Shown here: positions 22,414-31,479 of the stretch, piece by piece
How positions within the stretch are numbered: position 1 is the first letter of the stretch
Layout of the letters: each line of letters opens with the position of its first letter
From: a bacterium
Lineage (GTDB): Bacteria > Bacillota > Clostridia > Oscillospirales > Oscillospiraceae
Direction of reading: 5' to 3'
Assembly (NCBI GenBank): GCA_004560305.1
Contig: SFVI01000004.1
Span: 18,504 to 82,503 of the forward strand
DNA: 64,000 nt
Notes under the pieces: generated by a model
The model's database searches: none
What the model was told of the DNA's origin: nothing
Seen by the model: the letters and a program-made list of their open reading frames with translations, nothing else
Position numbers and translations under genes: made by a program

Positions 22414-23477
22414 TGGATAAAAGAGATACCGTGAAAAAAATAAACGTGGGCGGGGTGGAGATCGGCGGCGGCGCGCCGGTCTCCGTCCAGACCATGTGCA
22501 ACACCAAGACCTGGGACGTGGAGGCCACCGTGGCCCAGATCAAGGCCATGCAGGTGGCGGGGGCGGACATTGTCCGCCTGGCCATCCCGGATATGCGCGC
22601 CGCCCAGGCCATCGCCGCCATCAAGGAGCAGGTCAGCGTCCCCCTGGTGGCGGATATTCATTTTGACCACCGGCTGGCCCTGGCGGTGGCGGAGCGGGGC
22701 ATTGACAAGATCCGCATTAACCCCGGCAACATCGGCGGCGCGGAGAACGTGAAGGCGGTGGCGGAGGCCTGCCGGAAACGGAGCATCCCCATCCGCATCG
22801 GCGTCAACGCCGGCAGTCTGGAGCCACGGCTCATTGAGAAATATGGCCACCCCTGCCCGGAGGCCATGGTGGAGAGCGCCCAGGGCCATGTGGAGCTGCT
22901 GCAGCGCTTTGATTTTGACGACATTTGCCTGTCCATGAAGGCGTCCTCCGTGCCCCTTACGGTGGCGGCCTATCGCCTGGCGGCAGAGCGCTTTGACTAC
23001 CCCCTGCATCTGGGCGTCACCGAAACGGGCACCGAGTGGAACGGCACCATTCAGTCCGCCGTGGGCATCGGCACCCTGCTGTGTGAGGGCATCGGCAACA
23101 CCATCCGGGTCTCCCTGACGGCGGACCCGGTGCGGGAGGTCAGCGCCGGCATCGCCATTGTGAAGGCGGCGGGCCTGCGCCCCGGCGGGGTGAAGTTCGT
23201 GTCCTGCCCCACCTGCGGGCGGACAGAGATCGACCTGATCGGCCTTGCCACCCAGGTGGAGCAGCGGGTGCGGGACATTCCCCGGGACATCACCGTGGCC
23301 GTCATGGGCTGCGTGGTCAACGGCCCAGGCGAAGCCCGGGAAGCCGACTACGGCATTGCCGGCGGCAAGGGCAAGGGCCTGCTCTTTAAGAAGGGCCAGG
23401 TGCTGGGTACATATCCCTATGCCGAGCTTTGCGACCGGCTGGTGGAGCTGATCGAAAGCGACGGAGAGCAGGCATGA
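22410..23477 (+). CDS. ispG: 4-hydroxy-3-methylbut-2-enyl-diphosphate synthase IspG
   Basis: 355 residues. The TIM-barrel begins VKKINVGGVEIGGGAPVSVQTMCNTKTWD; the [4Fe4S] cluster ligands are CPTCGR and CVVNGPGEAREADYG near the C-terminus. It performs the reductive ring opening of MEcPP, the penultimate step of the MEP pathway. Two adjacent ATG codons (22410 and 22413) are possible; both overlap the rseP stop. The gene overlaps polC by 4 bases. ispH, the last MEP gene, is not in this window. Confidence 0.96.
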   Translation: MMDKRDTVKKINVGGVEIGGGAPVSVQTMCNTKTWDVEATVAQIKAMQVAGADIVRLAIPDMRAAQAIAAIKEQVSVPLVADIHFDHRLALAVAERGIDKIRINPGNIGGAENVKAVAEACRKRSIPIRIGVNAGSLEPRLIEKYGHPCPEAMVESAQGHVELLQRFDFDDICLSMKASSVPLTVAAYRLAAERFDYPLHLGVTETGTEWNGTIQSAVGIGTLLCEGIGNTIRVSLTADPVREVSAGIAIVKAAGLRPGGVKFVSCPTCGRTEIDLIGLATQVEQRVRDIPRDITVAVMGCVVNGPGEAREADYGIAGGKGKGLLFKKGQVLGTYPYAELCDRLVELIESDGEQA

Positions 23478-26400
23478 GCGAACACACTCCCTTTCTCACC
23501 ATCTTCCCCGGCTGCCAGGCCATCAGCGGCTGCGCCGGAGGGCTGGACAAGAGCTATGTCACCGATGTGCAGATCGACCAGGCAGAGGGGCTGATGACCG
23601 TCTGCGCCTGGTTCGCGTCCATGCCCTCTCCGGTGGACATCGCTTCCATCTGCGACCGGCTGAAAAATGACTACGGTCTCAGCGGCGTAGGTCTGGTACC
23701 GGAATATCCCCGGCCCAAGCTGGCCTCTACCGCGGCGGCGGACACCGGCTTCAAGCCCGGCGGCGCCCCCAAGGGGGACGTACTGATGGGCCGGGCCATC
23801 AAGCAGCGCCCGGTGCCCATGAGCACGGTGACGCTGGAATCCGGCAAGGTGACGGTGGAGGGCGACGTGGTGGCGGTCACCAGCCGCCGCCTGCAAAAGC
23901 GGGGCAGCGCGGTGCTGTGCTTTGACATTACCGACCGCACCAACTCCGTGCGCATCTCCCGCTTTCTCCGCTCGGAGGAGGACCAGAGCATCATTGACAG
24001 CGTCAACGTGGGGGATCATCTCATCGTCCAGGGGGAGATCATCTATTCCAAGTATGACGACGACATGGTGCTGGACCCCCGGAACATTATGAAGGGCAAG
24101 CGCTATATCCGGCCTGACGAGGCCCCGGTGAAGCGGGTGGAGCTGCATATGCACACCCGTTTTTCCGCCCTGGACGCCCTCACCGACCCGGCCGCCATCG
24201 TCAAGCGGGCGGCCTATTGGGGCATGCCCGCTATCGCCGTCACCGACCATGGGGTGGCCCAGGCCTTCCCGGATATGTGGAAGGCGGGGAAGAAGCACGG
24301 CGTGAAGATCATCTACGGGCTGGAGTGCTACTTCGTCAACGACATGGACGGCAACAGCGCCGTCATGGGCAAGAGCAAGCTGCCCCTGGACACAGAGTTT
24401 GTGGCCTTTGACATTGAGACCACCGGTCTCAACGCCCAGACCGACCGCATGACCGAGATCGGCGCGGTGATTTTCTCCGGCGGGGAGATCAAAGAGGTGT
24501 TCAACACCTTTGTGGACCCGGAGCGGCACATTCCCCCGGACATCACCCAGCTCACCGGCATCCGGGACAGCGATGTGGCCGGAGCCCCCAAGGAGAAGGA
24601 AGCCATGGAGATGTTCATGGACTTCATCGGGGACAGGCCCATCATCGCCCACAATGCCCATTTCGATGTGGGCTTCATGAGCGCGGCATCCAGGCGCCAG
24701 GGCTTGAAGTTTTCCCCGGTGTTTCTGGATACCCTGGCCCTTTCTCAGGCCCTGCTGCCGGAGCTGAAGCGCTTCAAGCTGGACATCGTTTCCAACCACC
24801 TGGGTCTGCCCCAGTTCAACCATCACCGGGCCTCCGACGACGCCATGGTGGTGGCCCGGATGATGGAGAAGTTCCTGCCCATGCTGGCTCAGCAGGGGGC
24901 CCGCACCGTGGACGATATCGAGACGGTGTACCACTCTCTGCGCCGCACGGACGTGGCCAAGAGCTATCATATGATCCTGCTGGTGAAAAACCGGACGGGT
25001 CTGAAAAACCTGTATGAAATGATCTCCCAGTCCTACCTCAAGTACTTCCACCGCAGCCCCACCATCCCCAAGAGCCTGCTGATCCAGCACCGGGAGGGAA
25101 TTCTGGTGGGCTCCTCCTGCGGCATGGGGGAGCTGTACGGCGCGGTGATGAAGGGCGCCAGCGACCGGGAGCTGAAAAAAATTGCCAAATTCTACGACTA
25201 TCTGGAGATCCAGCCCATCTGCAACAACGGCTTTCTGGTGGACAACGGCGTGGTGAAGGATGTGTCCGTTTTGCAGGACTACAACCGCACCATTCTGCGC
25301 ATCGGGCGGGAGCTGGGCAAGCCGGTGATCGCCGCCTCCGACGTGCATTTCCTGGACCCGGAGGACGAGCAGTACCGCAAGATCCTCCAGGCCGCCAAAA
25401 AGTTCTCCGACGCGGACCGGGGCTGCCCCATCTTCTTCCGCACCACCAACGAGATGCTGGCGGAGTTTGCATATCTGGGCAAGGAGGTGGCCGAGGAGGT
25501 GGTCATCACCAACACCCGGGCCATCGCCGACCAGGTGGAGGAGATCGAGCTGCTGCCCAAGGACCTGTTCCCCCCCAAGATCGAGCATTCCGCCGAGGAT
25601 CTGAAGGCTCTGGTTTACGGCAAGATGCACCGCATCTACGGCGAGAACCCGCCCAAGATCGTCCAGGACCGGGTGGATGTGGAACTGAACACCATCCTGG
25701 ACCACAACTACGACGTGATTTACATGAGCGCCCAGAAGCTGGTGCAGAACTCGTTGGAGAACGGCTACCTGGTGGGCAGCCGGGGCAGCGTGGGCTCCTC
25801 CCTGGTGGCCTACATGTCCGGCATCACGGAGGTCAACTCCCTGCCGCCCCACTATGTCTGCCCCCAGTGCTGCCACAGCGAGTTCGTGCTGGACGGCAGC
25901 TACGGCTGCGGCGCGGACATGCCGGAGAAGAACTGCCCGGACTGCGGCACGCCCATGAGCCGGGAGGGCTTTGACATCCCCTTTGAGACCTTCCTGGGCT
26001 TCCCCGGCAACGAAAAGACCCCGGATATCGACCTGAATTTCTCCGGCGAGTACCAGGCCAAGGCCCATAAATACACCGAGACCCTTTTCGGCTCCGACCA
26101 TGTGTTCCGGGCCGGCACCATCGGCACCCTGGCGGAAAAGACCGCCTACGGCTATGTGAAGAAATACCTGGAGGAGCGGGGCATCACCGCCACCAAGGCG
26201 GAGGAAAACCGGCTGGCCCAGGGCCTGGTGGGCATCAAGCGCACCACCGGCCAGCACCCCGGCGGACTGGTGGTCATTCCCCAGGATATGGACGTCACCG
26301 ATTTCTGCCCGGTGCAGCACCCGGCGGACGACCCCAACAGCGACATCATCACCACCCATTTTGAATACCACTGCATGGAGGCAAACCTGCTGAAGCTGGA

Positions 26401-27475
26401 CGAGCTGGGCCACGATGACCCCACCATGATCCGCATGATGGAGGATCTCACCGGGGTGGACGCCCAGAAGATCTCCCTGTCCGACCCGGAGACCATGTCC
26501 ATCTTCACCAGCCCCGCCGCCCTGGGCCTGCCGGATGACGACCCCATCATCGGCAAGACCGGCACCATCGGCGTGCCGGAGTTCGGCACCAACTTCACCC
26601 GGCAGATGCTGGTGGACACCCAGCCCAGGCAGTTCGACACCCTGGTGCGCCTGTCCGGCTTCAGCCACGGCACCGACGTGTGGGCCGGCAACATCCATGA
26701 CCTGATCGTCAACGGCATCGCTACCGTTAACGAGACGGTGGGCTGCCGGGACGACATCATGCTGTACCTGATCGCCAAGGGCATGGAGCCCTCCCTGGCC
26801 TTCAAGACCATGGAGGCCGTCCGCAAGGGCAAGGTGAAAAAGAGCGGGGAGTTCCCCGGGGACGCGGAGCAGCAGATGCGGGACCTGGGTGTGCCGGACT
26901 GGTATATCGAGTCCTGCCGCAAAATCGCCTACCTGTTCCCCAAGGCCCACGCGGTGGCCTATGTGATGATGGCCTTCCGCATCGCCTGGTTCAAGGTCCA
27001 TGAGCCCCTGGCCTTCTACAGCGCCTACTTCTACCGCCGCAGCCAGAAGGGCGGCTTTGACGCGGCCATGATGACCGTGGGCACCGACGGCGTCCGCCGG
27101 AAGATCCGGGAAATGCGGGGCCGCAGCCTCACCAACAACGAGGAGGACCTGCTGGTGACCCTGGAGGCGGTGTACGAGTTCAACATGCGGGGCTTCGAGT
27201 TCGCCCCCATCGACCTGTACCAGTCTGACGCCATCAAGTTCCAGGTCACCGAGGATGGCCGCCTGCGCCCGCCCTTTGTGTCCATCTCCGGCCTGGGCGA
27301 GACGGCTGCCTGGGATCTGGCCCGCTGCACCGAGGGGGGCAAGCGCTTCATCTCCATTCAGGAGCTGGGCCGGGCCTGCCCCAAGGTGAGCCAGAGCCAT
27401 CTGGAGCAGCTGAAGACCCTGGGCGCCCTGGGCGATATGCCGGAGACCAGCCAGCTCAGCTTTTTCGAAATGTAA
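23474..27475 (+). CDS. polC: DNA polymerase III alpha subunit, PolC type
   Basis: 1333 residues, about 100 shorter than Bacillus PolC, mainly at the N-terminus. Domain order: OB fold (around 120-210), PHP domain starting VELHMHTRFSALDALTD, a DEDD 3'-5' exonuclease inserted in it (VAFDIETTGLNAQTDR to FNHHRASDDAMV), the rest of PHP, the polymerase core (LVGSRGSVGSSLVAYM, a zinc-binding segment CPQCCHSEF with CPDCGTPM, and DIDLNFSGEYQ with catalytic aspartates), and C-terminal HhH/clamp-binding sequence near AYLFPKAHAVAYVMMAFR. The last residues QLSFFEM form a likely beta-clamp-binding peptide. The start at 23474 overlaps ispG. It is the leading-strand replicase and the last gene of the run, closed by a terminator. 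Confidence 0.97.
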   Translation: MSEHTPFLTIFPGCQAISGCAGGLDKSYVTDVQIDQAEGLMTVCAWFASMPSPVDIASICDRLKNDYGLSGVGLVPEYPRPKLASTAAADTGFKPGGAPKGDVLMGRAIKQRPVPMSTVTLESGKVTVEGDVVAVTSRRLQKRGSAVLCFDITDRTNSVRISRFLRSEEDQSIIDSVNVGDHLIVQGEIIYSKYDDDMVLDPRNIMKGKRYIRPDEAPVKRVELHMHTRFSALDALTDPAAIVKRAAYWGMPAIAVTDHGVAQAFPDMWKAGKKHGVKIIYGLECYFVNDMDGNSAVMGKSKLPLDTEFVAFDIETTGLNAQTDRMTEIGAVIFSGGEIKEVFNTFVDPERHIPPDITQLTGIRDSDVAGAPKEKEAMEMFMDFIGDRPIIAHNAHFDVGFMSAASRRQGLKFSPVFLDTLALSQALLPELKRFKLDIVSNHLGLPQFNHHRASDDAMVVARMMEKFLPMLAQQGARTVDDIETVYHSLRRTDVAKSYHMILLVKNRTGLKNLYEMISQSYLKYFHRSPTIPKSLLIQHREGILVGSSCGMGELYGAVMKGASDRELKKIAKFYDYLEIQPICNNGFLVDNGVVKDVSVLQDYNRTILRIGRELGKPVIAASDVHFLDPEDEQYRKILQAAKKFSDADRGCPIFFRTTNEMLAEFAYLGKEVAEEVVITNTRAIADQVEEIELLPKDLFPPKIEHSAEDLKALVYGKMHRIYGENPPKIVQDRVDVELNTILDHNYDVIYMSAQKLVQNSLENGYLVGSRGSVGSSLVAYMSGITEVNSLPPHYVCPQCCHSEFVLDGSYGCGADMPEKNCPDCGTPMSREGFDIPFETFLGFPGNEKTPDIDLNFSGEYQAKAHKYTETLFGSDHVFRAGTIGTLAEKTAYGYVKKYLEERGITATKAEENRLAQGLVGIKRTTGQHPGGLVVIPQDMDVTDFCPVQHPADDPNSDIITTHFEYHCMEANLLKLDELGHDDPTMIRMMEDLTGVDAQKISLSDPETMSIFTSPAALGLPDDDPIIGKTGTIGVPEFGTNFTRQMLVDTQPRQFDTLVRLSGFSHGTDVWAGNIHDLIVNGIATVNETVGCRDDIMLYLIAKGMEPSLAFKTMEAVRKGKVKKSGEFPGDAEQQMRDLGVPDWYIESCRKIAYLFPKAHAVAYVMMAFRIAWFKVHEPLAFYSAYFYRRSQKGGFDAAMMTVGTDGVRRKIREMRGRSLTNNEEDLLVTLEAVYEFNMRGFEFAPIDLYQSDAIKFQVTEDGRLRPPFVSISGLGETAAWDLARCTEGGKRFISIQELGRACPKVSQSHLEQLKTLGALGDMPETSQLSFFEM

Positions 27476-27483
27476 CGGTTAAA

Positions 27484-27530
27484 CAGCCCCGCTTCCGCCG
27501 GCCTGGCGGAGCGGGGCTGATTTTGTTTGT
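27484..27530 (+). terminator. Terminator of the pyrH-polC run
   Basis: Long GC-rich hairpin (arms CAGCCCCGC/GCGGGGCTG with inner TCCGCC/GGCGGA) followed by ATTTTGTTT, 8 bases past the polC stop. Confidence 0.88.
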
Positions 27531-27623
27531 GAAAGTTTTGTAACGCTTCTTGCGGCGAGGGGGAGAGCTGGTGTAATATAGACACACCGAAAATCTGAAC
27601 ATGGAACAGAAGGAGCGTTTTAT

Positions 27624-29228
27624 ATGAAGATCACATTTCTGGGCGCCGCCCATGAGGTCACCGGCAGCTGCACCTATATCCAGGTGGGGGACAAAAAAGG
27701 CATCGTGGACTGCGGCATGGAGCAGGGACGGGACCTGTTTGAAAACGAACCCCTGCCCGTCCCTGCCGGGGAGCTGGACTTTGTGCTACTGACCCACGCC
27801 CATATCGACCATTCCGGCCATCTGCCCCTGCTGTACAAGCAGGGCTTCCGGGGCTCGGTCTATGCCACCGCCGCCACCTGCTCCCTGTGCGACATCATGC
27901 TGCGTGACAGCGCCAACATCCAGATGTCCGAGGCGGAGTGGAAAAGCCGCAAATCCCTGCGCAACGGCGGGCCGGAGGTGGAGCCCCTGTACGACCTGGA
28001 GGACGTGGCCGGGCTGATGGGCTGCATGATCCCCTGCCCCTACGGCAAGGCCATCCAGGTGAACGACTGCGTCAGCATCCGCTTCACCGATGTGGGCCAT
28101 CTGCTGGGCTCCGCCGCCATTGAGGTCTGGCTTACGGAAAACGGCCAGACCCGGAAGCTCTGCTTCAGCGGCGATGTGGGCAACCTGAACCAGCCCATCC
28201 TCCGGGATCCCCAGCCGGTGAAGGACGCCCAGTATCTGGTAATCGAATCCACCTACGGCGACCGGAACCACAGCACGGAGCGGGTGGACTATGTCTCTGC
28301 CCTGGCCAGCCGCATCCAGGCCACCCTGGACAAGGGCGGCAACCTGGTGATCCCTTCCTTCGCTGTGGGCCGCACCCAGGAGATGCTGTACTTCATCCGG
28401 GAGATCAAGGAGCGGGGCCTGGTCACCGGCCACGGCGATTTCCCCGTGTATGTGGACAGCCCCCTGGCCATTGAGGCCACCACCGTCTTCCTCCAGTGCG
28501 ACACCCAATTCCTGGATGAGGATATGCAGAAGCTGATCCGCTCCGGCGTGAACCCGCTGGTGTTCCCCGGCCTGGAGCTGGCGGTCAGCCAGGAGGAGTC
28601 CAAGGCCATCAACGAGGATAAGACCCCCAAGGTCATCCTCTCCGCCAGCGGCATGTGCGACGCCGGCCGTATCCGCCACCACCTGAAGCACAACCTGTGG
28701 CGCAGCGAGTGCTGCATCCTGTTCGTAGGCTATCAGTCCGAGGGTACCCTGGGCCGCAGTCTGGTGGACGGGGCGAAAAAAGTGAAGCTGTTTAACGAGG
28801 AGATCCAGGTCAACGCCGCCATCGACGTACTGCCCGGCGTCAGCGGCCACGCGGATAAGGACGGGCTGATCGCCTGGCTCCAGGCCTTCGCGCAGAAGCC
28901 GGAGCTGGTCTTTGTCAACCACGGCGACCCGGAGGCTGCCGATGCTTTCGTCGCCTGCCTCAATGACCAGCTGGGCTACCGGGCTGCCGCCCCCTACAGC
29001 GGCTCCCGCTTCGATTTGCTCTCCGGACAGTGGGAGCGGATCGCCGAGCCGAAACCCATCAAAAAGGCCGGACCCAAGGCCCGCACCGTCAGCAAAGCCT
29101 TTGAACGGCTGCTGGCTGCGGCGGAGCGGCTGCTCAATATCAGCAAGACCCTGGAAGGCCGCCCCAACCGTGTGCTGGAGGGCTTCGCAAGGGATATCGA
29201 CAGGCTGTCGGATAAGATGGAAAAATGA
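27624..29228 (+). CDS. Metallo-beta-lactamase/beta-CASP family hydrolase
   Basis: 534 residues. The MBL domain contains FVLLTHAHIDHSGHLPLLYKQGF (zinc-binding HxHxDH), DVGHLLGSAAIEVWL and CFSGDVGN; the beta-CASP insertion carries LVIPSFAVGRTQEMLYFI and LSASGMCDAGRIRHHLKHNL; a further histidine motif is GHADKDGLIAWL. These match the CPSF73-like RNA hydrolases of bacteria (the YSH1 group), so RNA cleavage is the most likely activity, though DNA or other substrates cannot be excluded. The final 60 residues are a basic helical tail. It is preceded by a possible promoter (TAATAT near 27583) and AAGGAG. Confidence 0.88.
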   Translation: MKITFLGAAHEVTGSCTYIQVGDKKGIVDCGMEQGRDLFENEPLPVPAGELDFVLLTHAHIDHSGHLPLLYKQGFRGSVYATAATCSLCDIMLRDSANIQMSEAEWKSRKSLRNGGPEVEPLYDLEDVAGLMGCMIPCPYGKAIQVNDCVSIRFTDVGHLLGSAAIEVWLTENGQTRKLCFSGDVGNLNQPILRDPQPVKDAQYLVIESTYGDRNHSTERVDYVSALASRIQATLDKGGNLVIPSFAVGRTQEMLYFIREIKERGLVTGHGDFPVYVDSPLAIEATTVFLQCDTQFLDEDMQKLIRSGVNPLVFPGLELAVSQEESKAINEDKTPKVILSASGMCDAGRIRHHLKHNLWRSECCILFVGYQSEGTLGRSLVDGAKKVKLFNEEIQVNAAIDVLPGVSGHADKDGLIAWLQAFAQKPELVFVNHGDPEAADAFVACLNDQLGYRAAAPYSGSRFDLLSGQWERIAEPKPIKKAGPKARTVSKAFERLLAAAERLLNISKTLEGRPNRVLEGFARDIDRLSDKMEK

Positions 29229-29248
29229 GGCACGGCCTCGGTTTTTCG

Positions 29249-29277
29249 TTGACATAACTTCGAAGCTGTGTTACCAT
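29249..29277 (+). promoter_or_regulatory. Promoter of the pseudokinase-lectin gene
   Basis: TTGACA (29249-29254), 17-bp spacer, TACCAT (29272-29277), preceded by a short GAGGC/GCCTC hairpin plus T run that may end the upstream hydrolase gene. Confidence 0.65.
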
Positions 29278-29314
29278 AACAACAAACGTGCGTAACATGA
29301 CAGGAGGCATTCCC

Positions 29315-30874
29315 ATGGCAAAAACCATGTTTGATCCGGCCCAGGTGCTAGGCAAGCGCATTGTCGGCATGTCCCAGCAGGGCGTGTGTGAGTTCGCGTC
29401 CAAGCTGTGCGGCTGCATCGAGGCCCAGGTGGGCAGCCAGAGCTACCGGGGCGGCATTTTCCCGGAAAATATCAGCGTGGATGAGGAAGGCAATATCGGC
29501 ATCGGCCCCGCCGCCGCCAGTGACTGGCAGGGGCGGGAGCTGGATTTCCTGGCGCCGGAGCTGTATTGGCGGGGCCAGCCCTCCGCCGCGTCGGACGTGT
29601 ATTCCGTGGGTATGCTGATGTACTATGCCCTCTCCGGCGGCAAGCTGCCCTACGAGGGGGAATGTGAGGATCCACAGCTGCGCCGCATGGGCGGGGAGGA
29701 TCTGCCGGCCCCCAAGGGCACCGGCCGCCGCCTGAAGGAGATCATGGAAAAGGCCCTGCGTTTTCAGAGCGCCCAGCGCTTCCAAAGTCTGGGGGAGATG
29801 CAGGCCGCTTTGGACAGCTGCATCAAAAATCTCTACCTCAATGGCGAGCCTTCTGCCGAGGCCATTTTCAAGAAAAATGACGACGATCTCAGCGAGATCG
29901 AGCGGATGATGGTGGGCATCATTGAAAAGGGGGACGAGGCCCCGGAGGAAAACGGCGGCGACGGCGAGGACGTGAAGGTCTACGCTCCTTCCACCCCCAT
30001 TGCCGACGCCAAGGCCGCCGCCCGGGCCCAGGCCCAGGACCCGGCCCAGATCATTGCCCAAAAGCTGAAGGAGCAGGGCAGTCCTGCCGTGCCCAAGCTG
30101 CGGGAGGAGAAAAACCCGGAGCTGGCGCCCATCAGTCCCCTGCGCCATGAGGTCAAGACCCCGCCGGTGCAGTATACAAGGAATGTGGAGCGGGAGAAGA
30201 AAATCGCCGAGGATGTGAAAAAGCGCCGCCGCCGTCCGTTGGCGGTGATCCTGGTGCTGTGCGCGCTGCTGATCGTGGTGGCCATCGTCTTTAATGCCAT
30301 GCTGAAGGATATCCAGCAGATCCGGGGCAAGGCCACCCCGACCCCGGCGCCGACGGATATCTACCTCAGCACCATGGCCCCGGAGCCCACCACCGATCCC
30401 AACGACCCCTACGGCCTCTTCATCGAGAAGCCGGAGAAGCCGGAGGCCTCTGCTGCTCCGGAGGAAAGCCCCGCACCCCGGGAGCACGGCTATGAGCTGG
30501 TGGTGGCGGATGTGAGCTGGACCGAGGCGGCCCAGCGCTGCCAGGAGATGGGCGGCCGGCTGGTCACCATCAATGACGAGGAAGAGTTCAACACCGTCAT
30601 TGCCCTGGCGGAGGAGCAGGGGGTGCCCCGGCTCTGGATCGGCTGCCACCGGGTAAACGGCCAGCTGGTGTGGGAGGACGGAACCACCGGCTATGAAGCC
30701 TGGGCCAAGGGCGAGCCCACCTATGTGGACATCAACGACCAGGTGGCCGAGGACTACGTCATGCTGTGGGACAACAATGGCTGGGGCTATAACGACAACC
30801 GCAACGACCCCATTGCCGACTATCCCCAGTGGTACTCCGGCACCGTGGGCTTCGTGTGCGAATACGGTGAGTAA
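29315..30874 (+). CDS. Degenerate kinase-like domain - TM - C-type lectin-like fusion protein
   Basis: 519 residues. Residues 1-170 resemble the C-lobe of a Ser/Thr protein kinase with no N-lobe: YRGGIFPENI where HRDLKPENI is expected, no DFG, then FLAPELY (APE motif) and SDVYSVGMLMYYALSGG. It therefore lacks ATP-binding and catalytic residues and is a pseudokinase fragment. An acidic/Ala-rich cytoplasmic linker follows, then one transmembrane helix (about 308-328, PLAVILVLCALLIVVAIVF), a Pro/Thr/Glu-rich spacer, and a C-terminal C-type lectin-like domain (about 393-519: VSWTEAAQRCQEMGGRLVTI, RLWIGCHR, the WDNNGWGYNDN loop and GFVCEYGE). The architecture suggests external ligand sensing linked to a cytoplasmic scaffold. 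The start at 29315 follows AGGAGG. Confidence 0.8.
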   Translation: MAKTMFDPAQVLGKRIVGMSQQGVCEFASKLCGCIEAQVGSQSYRGGIFPENISVDEEGNIGIGPAAASDWQGRELDFLAPELYWRGQPSAASDVYSVGMLMYYALSGGKLPYEGECEDPQLRRMGGEDLPAPKGTGRRLKEIMEKALRFQSAQRFQSLGEMQAALDSCIKNLYLNGEPSAEAIFKKNDDDLSEIERMMVGIIEKGDEAPEENGGDGEDVKVYAPSTPIADAKAAARAQAQDPAQIIAQKLKEQGSPAVPKLREEKNPELAPISPLRHEVKTPPVQYTRNVEREKKIAEDVKKRRRRPLAVILVLCALLIVVAIVFNAMLKDIQQIRGKATPTPAPTDIYLSTMAPEPTTDPNDPYGLFIEKPEKPEASAAPEESPAPREHGYELVVADVSWTEAAQRCQEMGGRLVTINDEEEFNTVIALAEEQGVPRLWIGCHRVNGQLVWEDGTTGYEAWAKGEPTYVDINDQVAEDYVMLWDNNGWGYNDNRNDPIADYPQWYSGTVGFVCEYGE

Positions 30875-30905
30875 GCCCGGCATAAGCGGATAATGAAGAA
30901 TGATA

Positions 30906-30936
30906 CCGGCTGCCCATTCAGGCAATGGGCAGCCGG
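30906..30936. terminator. Perfect hairpin between the lectin-fusion gene and the GNAT gene
   Basis: 13-bp arms CCGGCTGCCCATT (30906-30918) and its complement (30924-30936), loop CAGGC. There is no T run in either direction, so it may be an attenuator or mRNA-stability stem, not a full terminator. Confidence 0.5.
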
Positions 30937-30956
30937 ACGGACAAGATAAATGGAGA

Positions 30957-31442
30957 ATGACAGTGAACATCAGAGCCTTTGCACCGGCGGATATCGACGC
31001 CGCCAACCGGGTATGGAATGAAGTGGTGGAAGCCGGGGTGGCTTTCCCCCAGCTGGAGAAGCTGGACCGGGAGAGCGGCCTGGAATTTTTTCAATCCCAG
31101 AGCTTTACCTGCGTCTGCGAGGAGGACGGGGAGATCCTGGGCCTTTACATCCTACACCCCAACAATGTGGGCCGCTGCGGCCATATCTGCAACGCCAGCT
31201 ACGCCGTTGCCTCCCGGGCCAGAGGCCGGGGCCTGGGGGAGGCCCTGGTGCGCCACTGCCTGGACAAGGCCAAAGAACTGGGCTTTGGGATCTTGCAGTT
31301 CAACGCCGTGGTCAGCAGCAACACCCCGGCCCTGAATCTCTACCGCAAGCTGGGCTTCACCCAGCTGGGCACCATTCCCGGCGGCTTTCTCATGAAGGAC
31401 GGAAGCTATCAGGATATTATCCCCCACTACAAGAAACTCTGA
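30957..31442 (+). CDS. GNAT-family N-acetyltransferase
   Basis: 161 residues. Begins NIRAFAPADIDAANRVWNEVV; the acetyl-CoA-binding signature is VASRARGRGLGEALVRHCLDKAKELGFGILQFNAVVSSN, followed by ALNLYRKLGFTQLGTIPGGFLMKDG, the usual C-terminal end of RimI/PhnO-like acetyltransferases. The acceptor (amino acid, antibiotic or protein N-terminus) is unknown. Two starts are possible: ATG at 30957, only a few bases from GGAG, and GTG at 30963 with better spacing. It lies between surface-protein genes on the same strand with gaps of about 80 and 37 bases and may be co-transcribed with them. Confidence 0.88.
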   Translation: MTVNIRAFAPADIDAANRVWNEVVEAGVAFPQLEKLDRESGLEFFQSQSFTCVCEEDGEILGLYILHPNNVGRCGHICNASYAVASRARGRGLGEALVRHCLDKAKELGFGILQFNAVVSSNTPALNLYRKLGFTQLGTIPGGFLMKDGSYQDIIPHYKKL

Positions 31443-31479
31443 TAAACGCAAGACATCAAGCAGAAAAGGATGGTGTGAT

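Noticed and set aside
23417..27400. 1327-codon open frame opposite polC
   Set aside because: GC-rich coding DNA leaves long open antisense frames; the product is His/Gly/Val-rich low-complexity sequence with no domain, and polC accounts for the region.
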